Source: Sambucus nigra
Lineage: Eukaryota > Streptophyta > Magnoliopsida > Dipsacales > Adoxaceae
Assembly (NCBI GenBank): GCA_949130495.1
Contig: OX422211.1
Location: 441,696,219 to 441,760,218, forward strand
Direction of reading: 5' to 3'
DNA length: 64,000 nt
Part shown: in pieces, positions 46,120-57,879 of the stretch
Numbering within the stretch: position 1 is the first letter of the stretch
Layout: each line of letters starts with the position of its first letter
Notes under the pieces: generated by a model
The model's database searches: none
What the model was told of the DNA's origin: nothing
The model's input: the letters and a program-made list of their open reading frames with translations, nothing else
Program-made: the position numbers and the translations under genes

Positions 46120-48167
46120 GAGTATCGCTATATGCCCTCCAAGTAGAACCTCCTGCGCTCCAATCTTTTGCTATAATAATCCACTGGACAGAACTACCCT
46201 CATTGACCACGAAACTCTGTCCTAAACCCAATCATTGTATCCGAGAACCCCTTGCTCCAATACAATCCAAATGCAAATTAAATTTTGTTTTAAAGAAACT
46301 TCTAATATATTTAAATTTTGCAAGTTATATTTCTCTATTGCATTTTTTAATCAAAAACAACTCTTAAATGCTGTTATACATATAAATTTATTTGTAAAAT
46401 ATTTATTTTTCGTTTTTTATATCGAGTCTAAAAAAATAGGACCCCTCCAAAACTAAATTAAAACTTTTATTTATGTAATTTAAATTCTTACTTAACACGA
46501 ACACCACCCTAAGAAAAGAGATACAACATGACACATCATCTTTTTCACTTAATACGAATTCATCCTTATCAAGACACGACACAAAATCATATTTTTTTTT
46601 ATCTCACATTAAGAACAAAAATAAAAAATGTCACAACATGAAATTTTATTTATTTTGCTAAAGACAAACAAGACCCAATTAAAAAGAACACATACCACAA
46701 AATCTTTGTAAAAGCGACACGAACACAACCCAAGTAAAAGCGACACGAAATCCTTTGTTTTACTAAACACGAAAACGATCCAATAAAAACACGACACAAC
46801 ACAAAATATAATTTTACAAATTATAATGCAAGTCAAAAATAGGAATTTGATTTCTCATATAGTTAAAAACTAAATAAATTAAAATCTAAGTAGGAACACG
46901 ACTAAAATACGACATGCAATCTTTTTTTTTTTTATCTAATATGAACACAACTGAAATAAAAGTAGCAGGACACGATTTTTTTGGGTTGTGTCGTGTTTTA
47001 ATTTGATCATGTTTGTGTTTGGTAAAAAAAAATCGTGTTGTGCTACTTTTATTTTAGTCGTGTTCGTATTATATAAAAAAATAAGATTGCTTGTCGTATT
47101 TTGTCGTGTTCCTACTTAAATTTTAATTTATTTAGTAAATAAATTAAACTTTAAGTAGGAACACGACAAAATCTGACATGCAATCTTATTTTTTTATTTG
47201 ATACGAACACGATTAAAATAAAAGTAGCAGGACGCGATTTTTTGGGTTGTGTGGTGTTTTAATTTGATCATGTTTGTGTTTGGTAAAAAAAAATCGTGTC
47301 CTGCTACTTTTATTTTAGTCGTGTTTGTATGAGATAAAAAAAATAAGATTGCTTGTCGTATTTTAGTCGTGTTCCTACTTAGATTTTAATTTACTTAGTT
47401 TTTAACTCTATGAGAAATCAAATTCCCATTTTTTACTTGCATTATAATTTATAAGACTTCATATCGTGTTTTATTGGATCGTTTTCGTGTTTAGTAAAAC
47501 AAAGGATTTCGTGTCGCTTTTACTTGGGTTGTGTTCGTGTTAAGTGAAATACAAAGATTTTGTGGTATGTGTATCTTTTTAATTGGGTCGTGTTTGTATT
47601 TTGAAAAATAAATAAAATTTCATGTTGTGACATTTTTTTATTTTGGTTCTTATTGTGAGGTAAAAAAAATATGATTTTGTATCGTGTCTTGAAAAGGATG
47701 AATTCGTGTTAAGTGAAAAAGATGATGTGTTATGTTGTATCTCTTTTATTTGGGCGGTGTTCGTGTTAAGTAATAATTTAAATTACATAAATAAAAGTTT
47801 TAATTTAGTTTTGGAGGAGTCCTATTTTGTTAGACTCGGTAAAAAAATAAAAAATAAATATTTTACAAATAAATTTATATGGATAAAAGCATTTAAGAGT
47901 AGTCTTTTGATTAAAAAATGTAATAGTGAAATATCGGTTGTACTTGCAAAATTTAAATATATAAGAAGTTTCTTAAAAACAATTTTTAATTTGTATTTGG
48001 ATTGTATTGCAGCAAGGGGTTCAAATACAATTATATATTGGATGGCTTGGCTTTATTGGGTTTAGGATAGAGTTCTATGGTCAAGGAGGGTAGTTCTGTC
48101 CAGTGGGTTATTATGGCAAAAGATTGGAGCGCAGGAGGTTTTACTTGGAGCGCAAATAGCGCTACCC
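46120..48167. mobile_element. Mutator-like foldback element, 2.05 kb
   Basis: The left end GAGTATCGCTATATGC and inverted right end GGGTAGCGCTATTTGC match. An exact 9-bp TSD TTTAATAAA (46111-46119, 48168-48176) indicates the Mutator superfamily. Nearly the whole element is a pair of roughly 1-kb inverted arms; for example 46500-46570 is the reverse of 47695-47775. The centre holds two tandem hairpins (46888-47119 and 47153-47380), each built on aagtaggaacacgac ... aaaagtagcagga. The frames inside are arm sequence and not transposase. Confidence 0.85.
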
Positions 48168-48176
48168 TTTAATAAA

Positions 48177-48732
48177 TTTTAATAAAAAATAATTAATAAC
48201 TCGTTAATTTTAATTTTAGAGATATTTTAGACTAAGTCCTAATTTTCAACATTGCATAGCCGACAAACCCATGTGTTTTTGTTTTTAATAAATGGTCCTA
48301 TAACTGTCATTTTAGCACACACGTAGGAAAACTTCATATATAAAAATGCAGGATATATCTTTACAGCCACAACTGTTTTTAGCAGTTATAGGATCCAAAA
48401 CCAAAAAAAATAAGATGGGAACGGACACAATGAAGTGTCAAATTTCGGGACTAAATGCCTCTTCTCCCATTGAATTTTTATATTGTAATTAGTATGTGAC
48501 AATGACAACGGACACTCATATCGATTGAAGAGCACGAATATTGTGCGTTTGAAAGACAAGGGGGAGGGGGAGGGAGGTGAGGAGTGCAAAAAAAATATTC
48601 GATCGACACGCGTGTCCATTAGCACTGTCGCGGACCAATTACAACATAAGAATTAAAATTAATGGGTTGTTAGAGGTGTTTTTTATTAAGGTTCGTTAAA
48701 TGTTCATATTTTAGGTTCACTTCTGAACCTCT
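48177..48732. other. Non-coding interval
   Basis: AT-rich with a purine-rich patch (gggggagggggagggaggtgagg, near 48560-48582). No gene seen. Confidence 0.4.
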
Positions 48733-48733
48733 C

Positions 48734-48734
48734 A

Positions 48735-48807
<73 letters not shown>

Positions 48808-48808
48808 A
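48734..48808. repeat. Compound microsatellite (CT)(CA)(TA)(TG)
   Basis: CT, CA, TA and TG dinucleotide runs follow one another. The CA-TA-TG part (48751-48808) is a long self-complementary palindrome able to extrude a hairpin. Confidence 0.95.
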
Positions 48809-49359
48809 GCACTTTTGACGCATCAAAATAAAATGACTATAACATAAGTCGATTGGATTCGTGTTAAATATCATTGTAACACTCCGTACTTTTGTGGGTA
48901 TTTAAATTACACGAGTGCTTGTAATTTAATAATTCGAGAAATAAAGTGACTGGATTAAATAATAATTGGAAATATCGGATTAATATTTATGTGTACTATA
49001 TTTACTTGTGGGGTAAGTAAATGAAGTTGTTTTATTTTTATATCACATCGTAAGTGGGTAAAAGTGACGAGTTGATAGTATCTTATTCGGGACACGCGCG
49101 GTGGTCGTTTGGGAATAAAATGATGATTTTTGATAAGTGACTTAGATGGTGATTTCGAGTGCACGGTTGATCCGGAATGATTCGAAATAGCCAGAGAATT
49201 AAGTACTCGGGGGTAGTGTTTGGGTTCTGGGGGCTTTTTAGACTAGTTTGGGACTCGCATTTAGGTATACGAGTCATTTTATAATTGGGTTCATACCCAA
49301 TTTCAGGATTTATAACAAAAGAGGGGTTTGGGATTGGTTTAGGGCAGTCAGTTCATTTC

Positions 49360-49360
<1 letters not shown>

Positions 49361-49393
<33 letters not shown>

Positions 49394-49423
49394 AGAAAAA
49401 GAAGAAGAAGAAGAAGAAGAAGA
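49361..49423. repeat. (GA)n(GAA)n microsatellite
   Basis: A GA run passes into AAG/AAGA units. The open frame of Arg-Glu repeats here is an artefact. Confidence 0.9.
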
Positions 49424-50547
49424 GGAAATTGCCATTTTCAGAACTAATTCAACACACTAAGAGGAAGGTCAATTCATCTACAATTTGAGGCAAGCGTTTA
49501 TCTTACTTTAATAATATATGTGTGTTTTAATTCATATTATATTTAGTGATAAATATGAAATTTTCGATTGGGATTTATGTGAGAAAATGGGTTTTTGTGA
49601 AATGATTTCATAAAATTGATTGATAAGTATAAACCATGAAATCTGAAATTAAAGCCTATGATTTGGATGTATAATTGATGAATTAAATCAAGAAACATAT
49701 ACCCTTATGGTGGATGTTGATAAGGTAGGATAATATTTTGTGGCAGCCCGTCTTGGATATTCAACAGGAGCGAATCGATTCGCCCTATTGCCAAATTGAC
49801 TTAGATCACCTACTTAGCCTAGATAATAAAGTTAGATCTTTTTGATACGATCGCGTGGCTAGTTTGATAAGCTTTGTAATTCAGAATAAAATGTAATGAG
49901 ATATTTATATAAATAAGTAGGTGAATACTTATGAAATTGAATTGGACTTATATTCGGGATGGACAGACTAGTGCTATGAGCGATATGCACGATTAGTCGA
50001 ATTTATATATATACGGGTATAGAGACACTATATATGTATATGTACATAAATATATCTATATGTATATGATATATTTATGTGAAATATACCCCTCTAGTGC
50101 AATCATGGGAGGTTGTGCGATGTGGGTGAATCCCCTCGCTAGTGAATGCAGGGAGAGTATAGTCCTCAGGTCATAGCGCTATATTTATGATTGTGTGATT
50201 TATATTCGCAGTGAGGTAATTGTGGGTATGGTTATGACTCACTATCGAAGGGCTATAGCTATCATCAATACGTTTGTGATTTATTTTACCAAGTCGGTGT
50301 GAGAGTCTGACCGCTGGTAACTATGATAATGTGAGTATTCCCTGGATAATGATAGCAACGTAGAGATTCACATCTAATGAGATATTAATTTAAGGGATGG
50401 CTATTATAATTATATTAGTGTGTGATATTTAAGTATGGATATACTTGATGTGATTAGTATATTGTATATATATGTTTGTGAAAATATATATACGGACAAA
50501 TTAAGGATTATAATAAGTAATAAATTAGATACATCCGTGAGGATATT

Positions 50548-52092
50548 TGATACGACACAAATATTGCGTATTTCATCCTCCGAATTTACGCATTTTAGCC
50601 CCCTCGGGTATCTTATTCCCTATATTTATGCTTGTTAACCAGACAACCTCAGATTTCTACGTTAACATGTTTTGCAGGGATTAATTAAGCTTTTATAGGT
50701 ATTTGGATGCTAAGTGTGAAGTTCGGACTCATTCCGCTCGATTTTCGTACGCGATCGCACGTTCAAGGCAATTTAGTCTTTTCACAGCTTGGGAACCTGG
50801 CCCAACATCTACACGAAAGTCGTAGCCCTCCTCGCAATATTCGTGTGGCCGTGAACGATGCGCAATTTTGATTTAGAATGAAGAAGTTATGGGAGTTTCA
50901 GCGGAAGAGATATCCAAACATGCCAAAACAGCAATGCAGGGGGCTCATACCTGCTTGATCGATCGATCGACCAAAGGGGTCGATCGATCGATCCCTCTTA
51001 TTTTACCAAATCGTGAGAGACAGTAGGTTGGATTTCTGATCATCTATCGATCGAGCCCAGGGGATCGATCGATCGATCCCCTGTTTTCTGCGATATTTTG
51101 GGCTTTTATTTTCTTTTCTCTTTTCTTTTCTATTTTAATTCCACTTACTATATAAAGCATTTTTTGTTGTAAATATCAGATATTAAGAGATAAAATAGAT
51201 TTTAGGTTAGTTTAGCTTAGGGTTTGGGAGTTGAGAGCTCTTTTCTTCTTCCTCATATGGTATGACAACATTTGGGTTTGTAAGATTGTACTTTTATCTT
51301 TCCTCTCCATTAATATAGCTTGTAATTCCTTTATTCTTGCTTCTAGATTAATTTACATGCTTTGTTAATTAGATTCACATGCTTTGATTTACTTGCTTTC
51401 TAATGTAATTTTATTGCATTTATTTACCGCTTTCTTTATCGCGTTTTTAACATGCTTTCTAGCTAATTTAAATTAGGTTGTGTTTGAATGGAACTCACTC
51501 GAGTTGATGCATTGCTTTGCTTTGATGATGACGTTTACGGGTCTATTTCGGGTGCGTTGTCCTAGTTATTGAGCCTAGGAGATTTGACGGGGCATATCAT
51601 GTATGTCTCATGATTACGACCTAGCTTGAGCAATTTCTGGGGTATTTGTTGACGCCAAAATCTTATTAGGCTTTTATGCGGATTTAGGGGTGTGACAACC
51701 CTTGGTTCAATTAACTGTCGAAACGAGACGCATTCGTAATAAGTCGTCGACCCACGTGACCATTTTTTACAAATTAACTCGGGTGAGGGATATTCGACGC
51801 AACCTATAATTTTTATTCGTTTTCTTAATCTAGTTTCAATACTCTCGCCTAGATTAATATTTTCCTTTTATGCATCTTTTCCTTTTTAGTTTGTAATCAC
51901 CTTTTATACTTTTATTTAGGAGTATTGAATCATGTAAATTCTAGCAACTCGTCTCAGTGGATCTTTTCGATACCCGACTTACCGCTATATTTGTATCGCA
52001 AGTGTAGTCGTAATTTAGGTTTTTGTATTGAGGAGGTGAACAGAAAACAACGACCGGCGTCTGACACGCGCCACACTTTTCACCCTCGATCA
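50548..52092 (+). mobile_element. 5' LTR of the Athila-type element
   Basis: 1545 bp, TGATACGACACAAATATTGC to CCCTCGATCA. It has a TATA box TATATAAAG at 51149-51157 and GATCGATCGATC palindromes upstream (50957-51081). Length and PBS type fit Athila. Confidence 0.8.
50957..51081. promoter_or_regulatory. GATCGATCGATC palindrome cluster upstream of LTR TATA box
   Basis: Runs of the GATC/TCGA palindrome lie at 50957-50970, 50980-50993, 51046-51054 and 51060-51081. The last is self-complementary over 22 bp (core GGGATCGATCGATCGATCCC). The nearest ends 68 bp before the TATA box. The same cluster is kept in the inverted arm (52709-52829). Confidence 0.65.
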
Positions 52093-52095
52093 AAA

Positions 52096-52113
52096 TGGCG
52101 CCGTTGCCGGGGA
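52096..52113 (+). other. Primer binding site (tRNA-Asp type)
   Basis: TGGCGCCGTTGCCGGGGA, three bases after the LTR end, is the PBS typical of plant Athila elements (complementary to the 3' end of tRNA-Asp). Confidence 0.85.
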
Positions 52114-52288
52114 TGAGTTTGTTTTAGACTTTATTTGATTTAGTATTTCATAGTATTTTCTTTCTATTTGTATCATTTGCTAATCTTTTTGCAGGACTTC
52201 CACATTTGAGTACTTAGAAACGCTCGAATTTTTCCCGCGCGCACTTACTTTGTGGAATTCGCCACTTCGAGCCATTTTTGGGGTAAGC

Positions 52289-52432
52289 ATGTCTTATTCC
52301 AATTCTTTCGGTATTCATTGTTATAATTCTCAAAATTCTCGCAATCCTATGACTTTCGGTGAATACTTAGAATCCCAAAGAATTTCAAATTCAAATATGA
52401 CTTTGGGTGAATATAACGAAAGTCAAACATGA
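52289..52432 (+). pseudogene. First codons of Athila gag/ORF1
   Basis: The 47-codon frame MSYSNSFG... ends in a stop; it contains two MTxGEYxES repeats. It lies where Athila gag starts, after the leader. The rest is replaced by the inverted LTR arm. Confidence 0.35.
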
Positions 52433-52529
52433 CAAAGAAGTTACCAACAAGAAACAATGAATACAACTATATTAATGGAGATGGAAGATGGTAGCACAAA
52501 TTACAAGCCCAAATGGGTGTCAATCCAAG

Positions 52530-53234
52530 AAGAAATGAAGAAATGAGCTCTCAAACCTCCAAAACCCTAACCTATTCTACCTAAAAACGAATTATATAAC
52601 TTAATATTTGATATTTACACAAAATTTGGTATATATAGTAATTGGAATTAAATTAGAAAAGAAAAGAGAAAAGAAAAGAAAATGCCAAAATATCCCAGAA
52701 AATAGGGGATCGATCGATCGATCCCCTGGGCTCGATCGATCGATGCTCAAAATTAAAGCCCACTGTCTCCCCACGATTTGGAAAAACTGAAGGATTGATC
52801 GACCCCTTTGGTCGATCGATCGATCAAGCAGGTCTCAACCAAGCTGCATGCTGTTTTGGTTGTTTACAATTCTCGTTCGCTGAAATGGCCGTAACTTCTT
52901 CGTTCGGACTCGGAATAGCGCACCATTTATGGCCACGCAAAGCTTAAGAGGAGGGCTACAAATTCCGTGTACATTTTGGGCCAGGTGCCCAAGCTATGAA
53001 AAGAATAAATTACCCTTGAACATGCGATCGCCTACGAAAATCGAGCGGAATGCATCCGAACTTCACACTTAGCATCCAAATACCTATAAAAGCTCAATTA
53101 ACCCCTGCAAAACATGTTAACGTAGAAATCCTAGGTTGTCTGGTTAACGAGCTTAAATATAGGGAATAAGATACCCGAGGGGGCTAAAATGCATAGGTTC
53201 GGAGGATGAAATACGCAATATTTGCGTCGTATCA
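52530..53234 (-). repeat. Inverted U3 arm of the Athila-type LTR
   Basis: Reverse copy of about 50548-51250. Matching parts include the GATCGATC palindromes, gaaaagaaaagagaaaag, the catgttaacgtagaaatc block and the terminal GTCGTATCA. Confidence 0.85.
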
Positions 53235-53251
53235 ATATTCAGAATGCTAAA

Positions 53252-53287
<36 letters not shown>

Positions 53288-54148
53288 AAAGATGAAAATA
53301 TATACGAGTTAATAACACTAATGCGTTAATAGTAAGTAATTAACTAGTGAAAGTTATTTGGAATAAGTTGATAAATTATAAATGAGATTTATAATGAAAA
53401 AGTTGAGGCGAAGGCTTAAAATAAATTCTAAGTATTTAATAATATACGCGGGGCATAAGGCGGCGTATGGGACTTAGATGATGGGTGATGCTAGTTAGGT
53501 ATTTGAAATACATGCGTTAGGTGTGAACTTTAGATGAGGGGTGATGAGTATCTCATGGGAGTACGAAACGAGTTTAAATATGATTGCATGACATATTTAT
53601 TAATGTAGTTTAAACACTTGCTAAATATTTTCAAAAGGTTTTGGGTTTTGACCTGTATACAAAATATTTTCAAAACCTTTAGGTGTCGAGACATAGGGAT
53701 GCTTGGATGAATCATTCTTCCAGTCAGACAATGTTGCATCAGTTATGGATGCTTGCAGGGATTGATTAGTTGCTTCTATCCTTAAGATCTAGATATGAGG
53801 TATTTCATAATTATATCCGGGCATGTTGCCCAGTCGTTGTTATTTATTTTATTTCTGTTGTTTTACTTTTACTTATTCGGATTAATTGTAATATGAATTT
53901 TACCGAGAGTTATCGGTTAAATTTATTTATGCTAGTTGTGTGAGTTTATTAATTTCATAAATGGTGTTGATTAATGGAATTTTATTTACATAAGTTAGAA
54001 GTTTAAAATTTTAACACTAGGCCTAATAGGTTATTAGTAATTAATTGGTTTTCGACAGTAATGCTAAGAATGAATCATATGAGATTCCTGCTTTATTTTG
54101 GTAAATGATTGATCCACCATGATTGCAATAGGGAGGTGTCATAATTAT

Positions 54149-54790
54149 TAGCCTAAAAATGACTGAAAAAAACTTGTCACACGGTGACAATTTTCAACAC
54201 GACATAATAACATGACACAAACATAATACAAAGCTAGCAGGCAGTGTCAAGCATACAAGTATCTAAATATCACTCGAATAAAGATGTTTAAATAATATTG
54301 TGCATAAAAAATATAGTAGATGTTATATATCTTGATCAATTATAGTATAAATTCCAGAAATTAAATGATATTTTACATTTATATGATGTTATTAATATTA
54401 ACAACTTTTTAGTTTGCCGAGAACCTATGAGTGCTATGTTTTATTGAGAAAGAATGTGATTCTGGTCTTATCCTTGTTGCCAAGTGGGAGATTGAGAAGG
54501 ACCTATGGTAATTTATTTGTTATAACTTATATATTTATGGCCCATTATTTTATACCAATACATATAAAATGGCTTATTTTACAATTTTTGTACGGGTCCT
54601 TGTCAATTTTTATCAGTTCCAAGATCGACCCTGTTTATAGGAATATGATATAATTTATAAAGAAGTTGGATTAGTGTGAAATTATGAAAAATGATATTGA
54701 AGGAATTAGAACACGATAAGACACACATTAATTGTCAAACTTATCCCCTCTCATACATCCAAACACAAGAACAAACATTGGTAACACTTC
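54149..54790. other. Non-coding interval
   Basis: AT-rich DNA. The frame at 54414-54653 has no recognisable domain. Confidence 0.35.
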
Positions 54791-54805
54791 TGACACTTTG
54801 TGGCC

Positions 54806-55060
54806 GCGGGGGAGGGGGGGGGGGGGGGGGGGGAGGGGGATTGAAACAAAAAAAATCGATAAATCGAACCAAACCAGACATATTGGGTCGGGGTGGTTCG
54901 GTTTTTCCCCCGTTGATTCGGTTTCGGTTCCAAAAAATGCAAAAGCGATCTTATCGGTTCCATTCCAACACAAACCCAAATCGAATCAAACCAAACCATA
55001 AACTGATCTCATTCGGAATCGTACCAAGAACCTGCACTAAGCCATAACCGATTCGATCCT
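54806..55060. repeat. G-run plus hAT-like GGTTCGGTT remnant
   Basis: A long G-rich run (54806-54839) is followed by TCGAACCAAACC, GGTTCGGTTTTT and TTCGGTTTCGGTTCC words like those at 11414-11814. Neither end was resolved. The poly-Gly/poly-Pro frames here are artefacts. Confidence 0.45.
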
Positions 55061-55782
55061 AACATGATTTTTAAGTTTTTATATATGAAAAATGACACTT
55101 TTTTCTTCAATTTAAAGATTTTGTATAAATTTTGATATTTGGGACTTGGATTACATTTATAATGTTTATCATATGTTTTTTATATTATATTTGAGAAAAT
55201 TTTACTATTTTATTTACTTCTGAATATATTTTTAGAACCGAGATACGATCCGAAACAACGCAAGAATCATGGGTTCAGATTGGTTCGAATCTGAACAAAA
55301 TCCGTTCGATTTTGATTTAAAAAATATGAAACCAATTAACACCAATTCAAATTATGCCTTCATAGTGAACCCAAACTTTTTGTGGGGCATTATTTGCATG
55401 CATACCTAAGAAAATGAGGAAAGTCTCCAGGCTTACCCACCCATGCTGTCATGAAGATTAGTGCAAGTTTTGTCACCTTTATGCAACTTGGATTTAAAAA
55501 GTACAAGACAAATGTGGAAAGGACTTTGCAGTTGCAAAGTGTTTTTGGGCTCTGTCCATGCGTATTAAAAAAAAAAAACAGAAAAACAAAAGGGAATATT
55601 CATCCTTGTGTAAAAATATCGTAGTAAAAAATTTATGTCTGCCGTTTTTTAGTGTGCAATCTTTAACATTGATATGTTAGTATTTTATGTAGATATTTTA
55701 ATTAATATAATTCATCACCCGTGTTTATTTTTTAATTTTGCCAAAAGAATCATTATATGAAGAAATTTTAGCAAGGCGCCCA
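55061..55782. other. Non-coding interval
   Basis: AT-rich, with a further GGTTCGAATC-type remnant near 55240-55310. No gene seen. Confidence 0.4.
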
Positions 55783-56075
55783 AGAGAAAGTTATTATTAA
55801 ACTAGTAACTCTCAAATTAAATCTCAATTAAAAGACCCTCAAATTAAATTCACAAAACAAATCCGATTGAGCTGTCAAGAATGTATTAGTTAGTGTGGGG
55901 GACAATCCGAGACTCCGAAGAGAAAGTTATTACTAAAGTAGTAACTCTCAAACTGAATCTCCATTAAAAAATAAATTATAAAAAGACCTTCAATTAAAAC
56001 TCACAAAACAGATCCGATTGAGTTGTCAAGAATATATTAAATGGTGCATGACAAAACAGACCGAGACCCCGAAAA
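55783..56075. repeat. Tandem duplication of about 136 bp
   Basis: agagaaagttattattaaac at 55783 recurs at 55919. The copies share agtaactctcaaa, aaagacc-tcaattaaa, cacaaaacaxatccgattgag and tgtcaagaatxtatta in the same order. Confidence 0.8.
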
Positions 56076-56814
56076 TATGTATTAGAAACTCGCTAGAAAC
56101 ACAAAAAAGGGGGAACTAGGACATACCTCCCCAGTAAAAAGTCACCTATAATCTACAATAATTATAAGACGTTGCTAAAAGCAAACTCGTTTTTATCGAC
56201 GCAGAACATTAATTTTTAAAAAAATGCGATATACAATCGTTTTTAAACAAGGGTACCTTTAGCACAACATTTGTTTATAACAAAATGTTTTTACTAAGCA
56301 AAATCTTCCATGACATCCACTTGAGTTTTATTTTAAAGTTGTGATTGTGAAATTGAGTTTCTTTCAAATGTTGTGCTTCCTCGGGATCAGTATCTTTACA
56401 TAACGAAAAGTGAGTTTGGCGTTCATGAGAAGTATGCTTCCACAATGATGAAGTAAGCCAATTTGTTAAAGCAGTTCCAACGAATTACAGTTGTTCGTAA
56501 GAGCTAATTTATATTTTTTTTACGAACGACATTTCTTCATATTAATTGTTACAAATTAATGTTATTCGTAGGAACTCAAATATCTAATATAATTGATTAT
56601 TTATATCTGATACTAACTTCCTATGAACTAGGAATTTTTACGGACAAATAAAGTTCGTAAAAACATTTGCATATTCAGTAGCCATTCAATAAATTTAAAG
56701 AATCACTACCTATTCTTTTACAAAATTTATCCAATTCAACCCACCAATACGATTGTCAAAATTTGAAAACTTACAACTTTGATTGAATTTAGCATCCCAA
56801 TACGGATGCTCTAA
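56076..56814. other. Non-coding interval
   Basis: Contains a loose inverted repeat of ttcgta/tacgaa words at 56492-56570. No gene. Confidence 0.4.
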
Positions 56815-57004
56815 GGTAACAAAGATTCTGCAATGTATGTGATAGTGATGTCACTAATGAGCGTGTAACCCATTTGTTTATGAGAAAATAATGATTAATT
56901 TAATAAAAGTCATAAATTAAGAACCATCAGTTTCAGTACTATCAATTTAATATACACCAAATTTCCGGATTCTCCACAAGATTAGAGTAATATAAAGAAT
57001 AATG
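56815..57004. repeat. Dispersed duplication, copy 2
   Basis: Counterpart of 45452-45590. Its continuation at 57757 was separated by insertion of the solo LTR 57010-57565. Confidence 0.6.
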
Positions 57005-57009
57005 ATATG

Positions 57010-57565
57010 TGTTGATACAAAATTTAGTCTGCTGACAAGGCTCAATTAAGTGGAGACACATGATAATCTGCGTGGCAATAACAAACACTTCTGAGCAACA
57101 CCTTGACTTCGAGGAACTCAATTACCCCGACCAACTCAGACACTCCGAGCAGTATGTGCTCTCCGAGGAACTTTACCGCACCGAGCAACTCATGGATACC
57201 GAGATACTTAGGCGTCCGAGCTGCACCTCGATCAGTGCATTTATTATCAGACAATTAAGAGGATTAAATGCGCATTAAATGTTGATTATTATCATACAGA
57301 TGTATACGCTTATTGGACAGCTATGTATGATCCTTTTTCATGTGCAGCCTCAGGGCTATAAATACATTGTATCATCCACATTGTAAGGGGACCGAAATTT
57401 CTTGAGAATAATCCTACTTCGAGAATTCCTAAACAGTCAATAATAACACAAACAGTGGACGTAGGTAATTCGTTCAAGGCCGAACCACTTTAAAATCTCT
57501 TGTCCTATTTATATTTTTATCTGTGATTAAACAAATTAGAGATAGTCTAATTTTTTACATCAACA
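57010..57565 (+). mobile_element. Tat-type solo LTR, 556 bp
   Basis: It starts TGTTGATACAAAATTTAG and ends TTTTACATCAACA. The exact 5-bp TSD ATATG is at 57005-57009 and 57566-57570. TATA box CTATAAATAC near 57357. It shares GTGGACGTAGG, CCGAACCACTTTAAAA and TTATCTGTGATTA with the LTR at 2260-2758, and GGACGTAGGC/GCCGAACCAC with the LTR at 60536. The frame across 57060-57278 is chance. Nothing but LTR is present. Confidence 0.9.
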
Positions 57566-57879
57566 ATATGTATACTTATTTTTAGTATCAATCAAGTACC
57601 CAATATATTTTAAATAATTGTACAAAAGTATAGATTTCATGTATTAAAATATAGGATTCATAATAATACAATACATTTAAAACACAATCAATACTAAATT
57701 AATACTAAAAATTGATATTTGTAATATTGTCCTAATATAAAAGTATTGGAATTAAGGACCCAGAGAGACACTTATGTCTTTTTCTTGAACCAAAGAGACA
57801 AAGAGCTGTTGTCTGCTGGCATATTAAAGTTAGCTATGTTTGTGTTTCTGTAAATCTTAATATATAAAGAATAGATGAA

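Larger units (their letters stand above)
50548..53234 (+). mobile_element. Aberrant Athila-type element with U3 ends at both termini
   Basis: Order is a full 5' LTR (50548-52092), a tRNA-Asp-type PBS (52096-52113), about 0.43 kb of leader with the first codons of gag, then an inverted copy of the first 0.7 kb of the LTR (about 52530-53234). Both outer ends are TGATACGAC in inverted orientation. Exact 5-bp flanks ATATT (50543-50547 and 53235-53239) show that the whole structure integrated as one unit. There is no polypurine tract, 3' LTR or pol. Arms are alike but not identical. Confidence 0.8.
48875..54143 (+). mobile_element. Long solo LTR (TGTAACACTCC...), split by an Athila-type insertion
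   Basis: The start TGTAACACTCCGTAC and end GGAGGTGTCATA resemble the 23846-26757 LTR, and many blocks are shared (cctctagtgcaatcatgggaggttg, tatagtcctcagg, gtaatgctaagaatgaatca). Flanks atcat (48870-48874) and attat (54144-54148) are a TSD with one change. Net length without the 2.69-kb insertion is about 2.58 kb. No PBS or coding lies inside the LTR itself, so it is a solo LTR. Confidence 0.65.

Noticed and set aside
47706..48065. 119-codon frame in the Mutator-like element as a transposase
   Set aside because: It lies in an arm of the inverted repeat, its mirror exists at 46235-46456, and it has no MULE or zinc-finger motif.
54691..55047. Poly-Gly and poly-Pro frames on both strands
   Set aside because: They come from a G-run and a hAT-like remnant; all frames are open there only because G/C runs lack stops.
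57060..57278. 72-codon plus-strand frame with Glu/Thr-rich sequence
   Set aside because: It is entirely inside a solo LTR with exact TSD.
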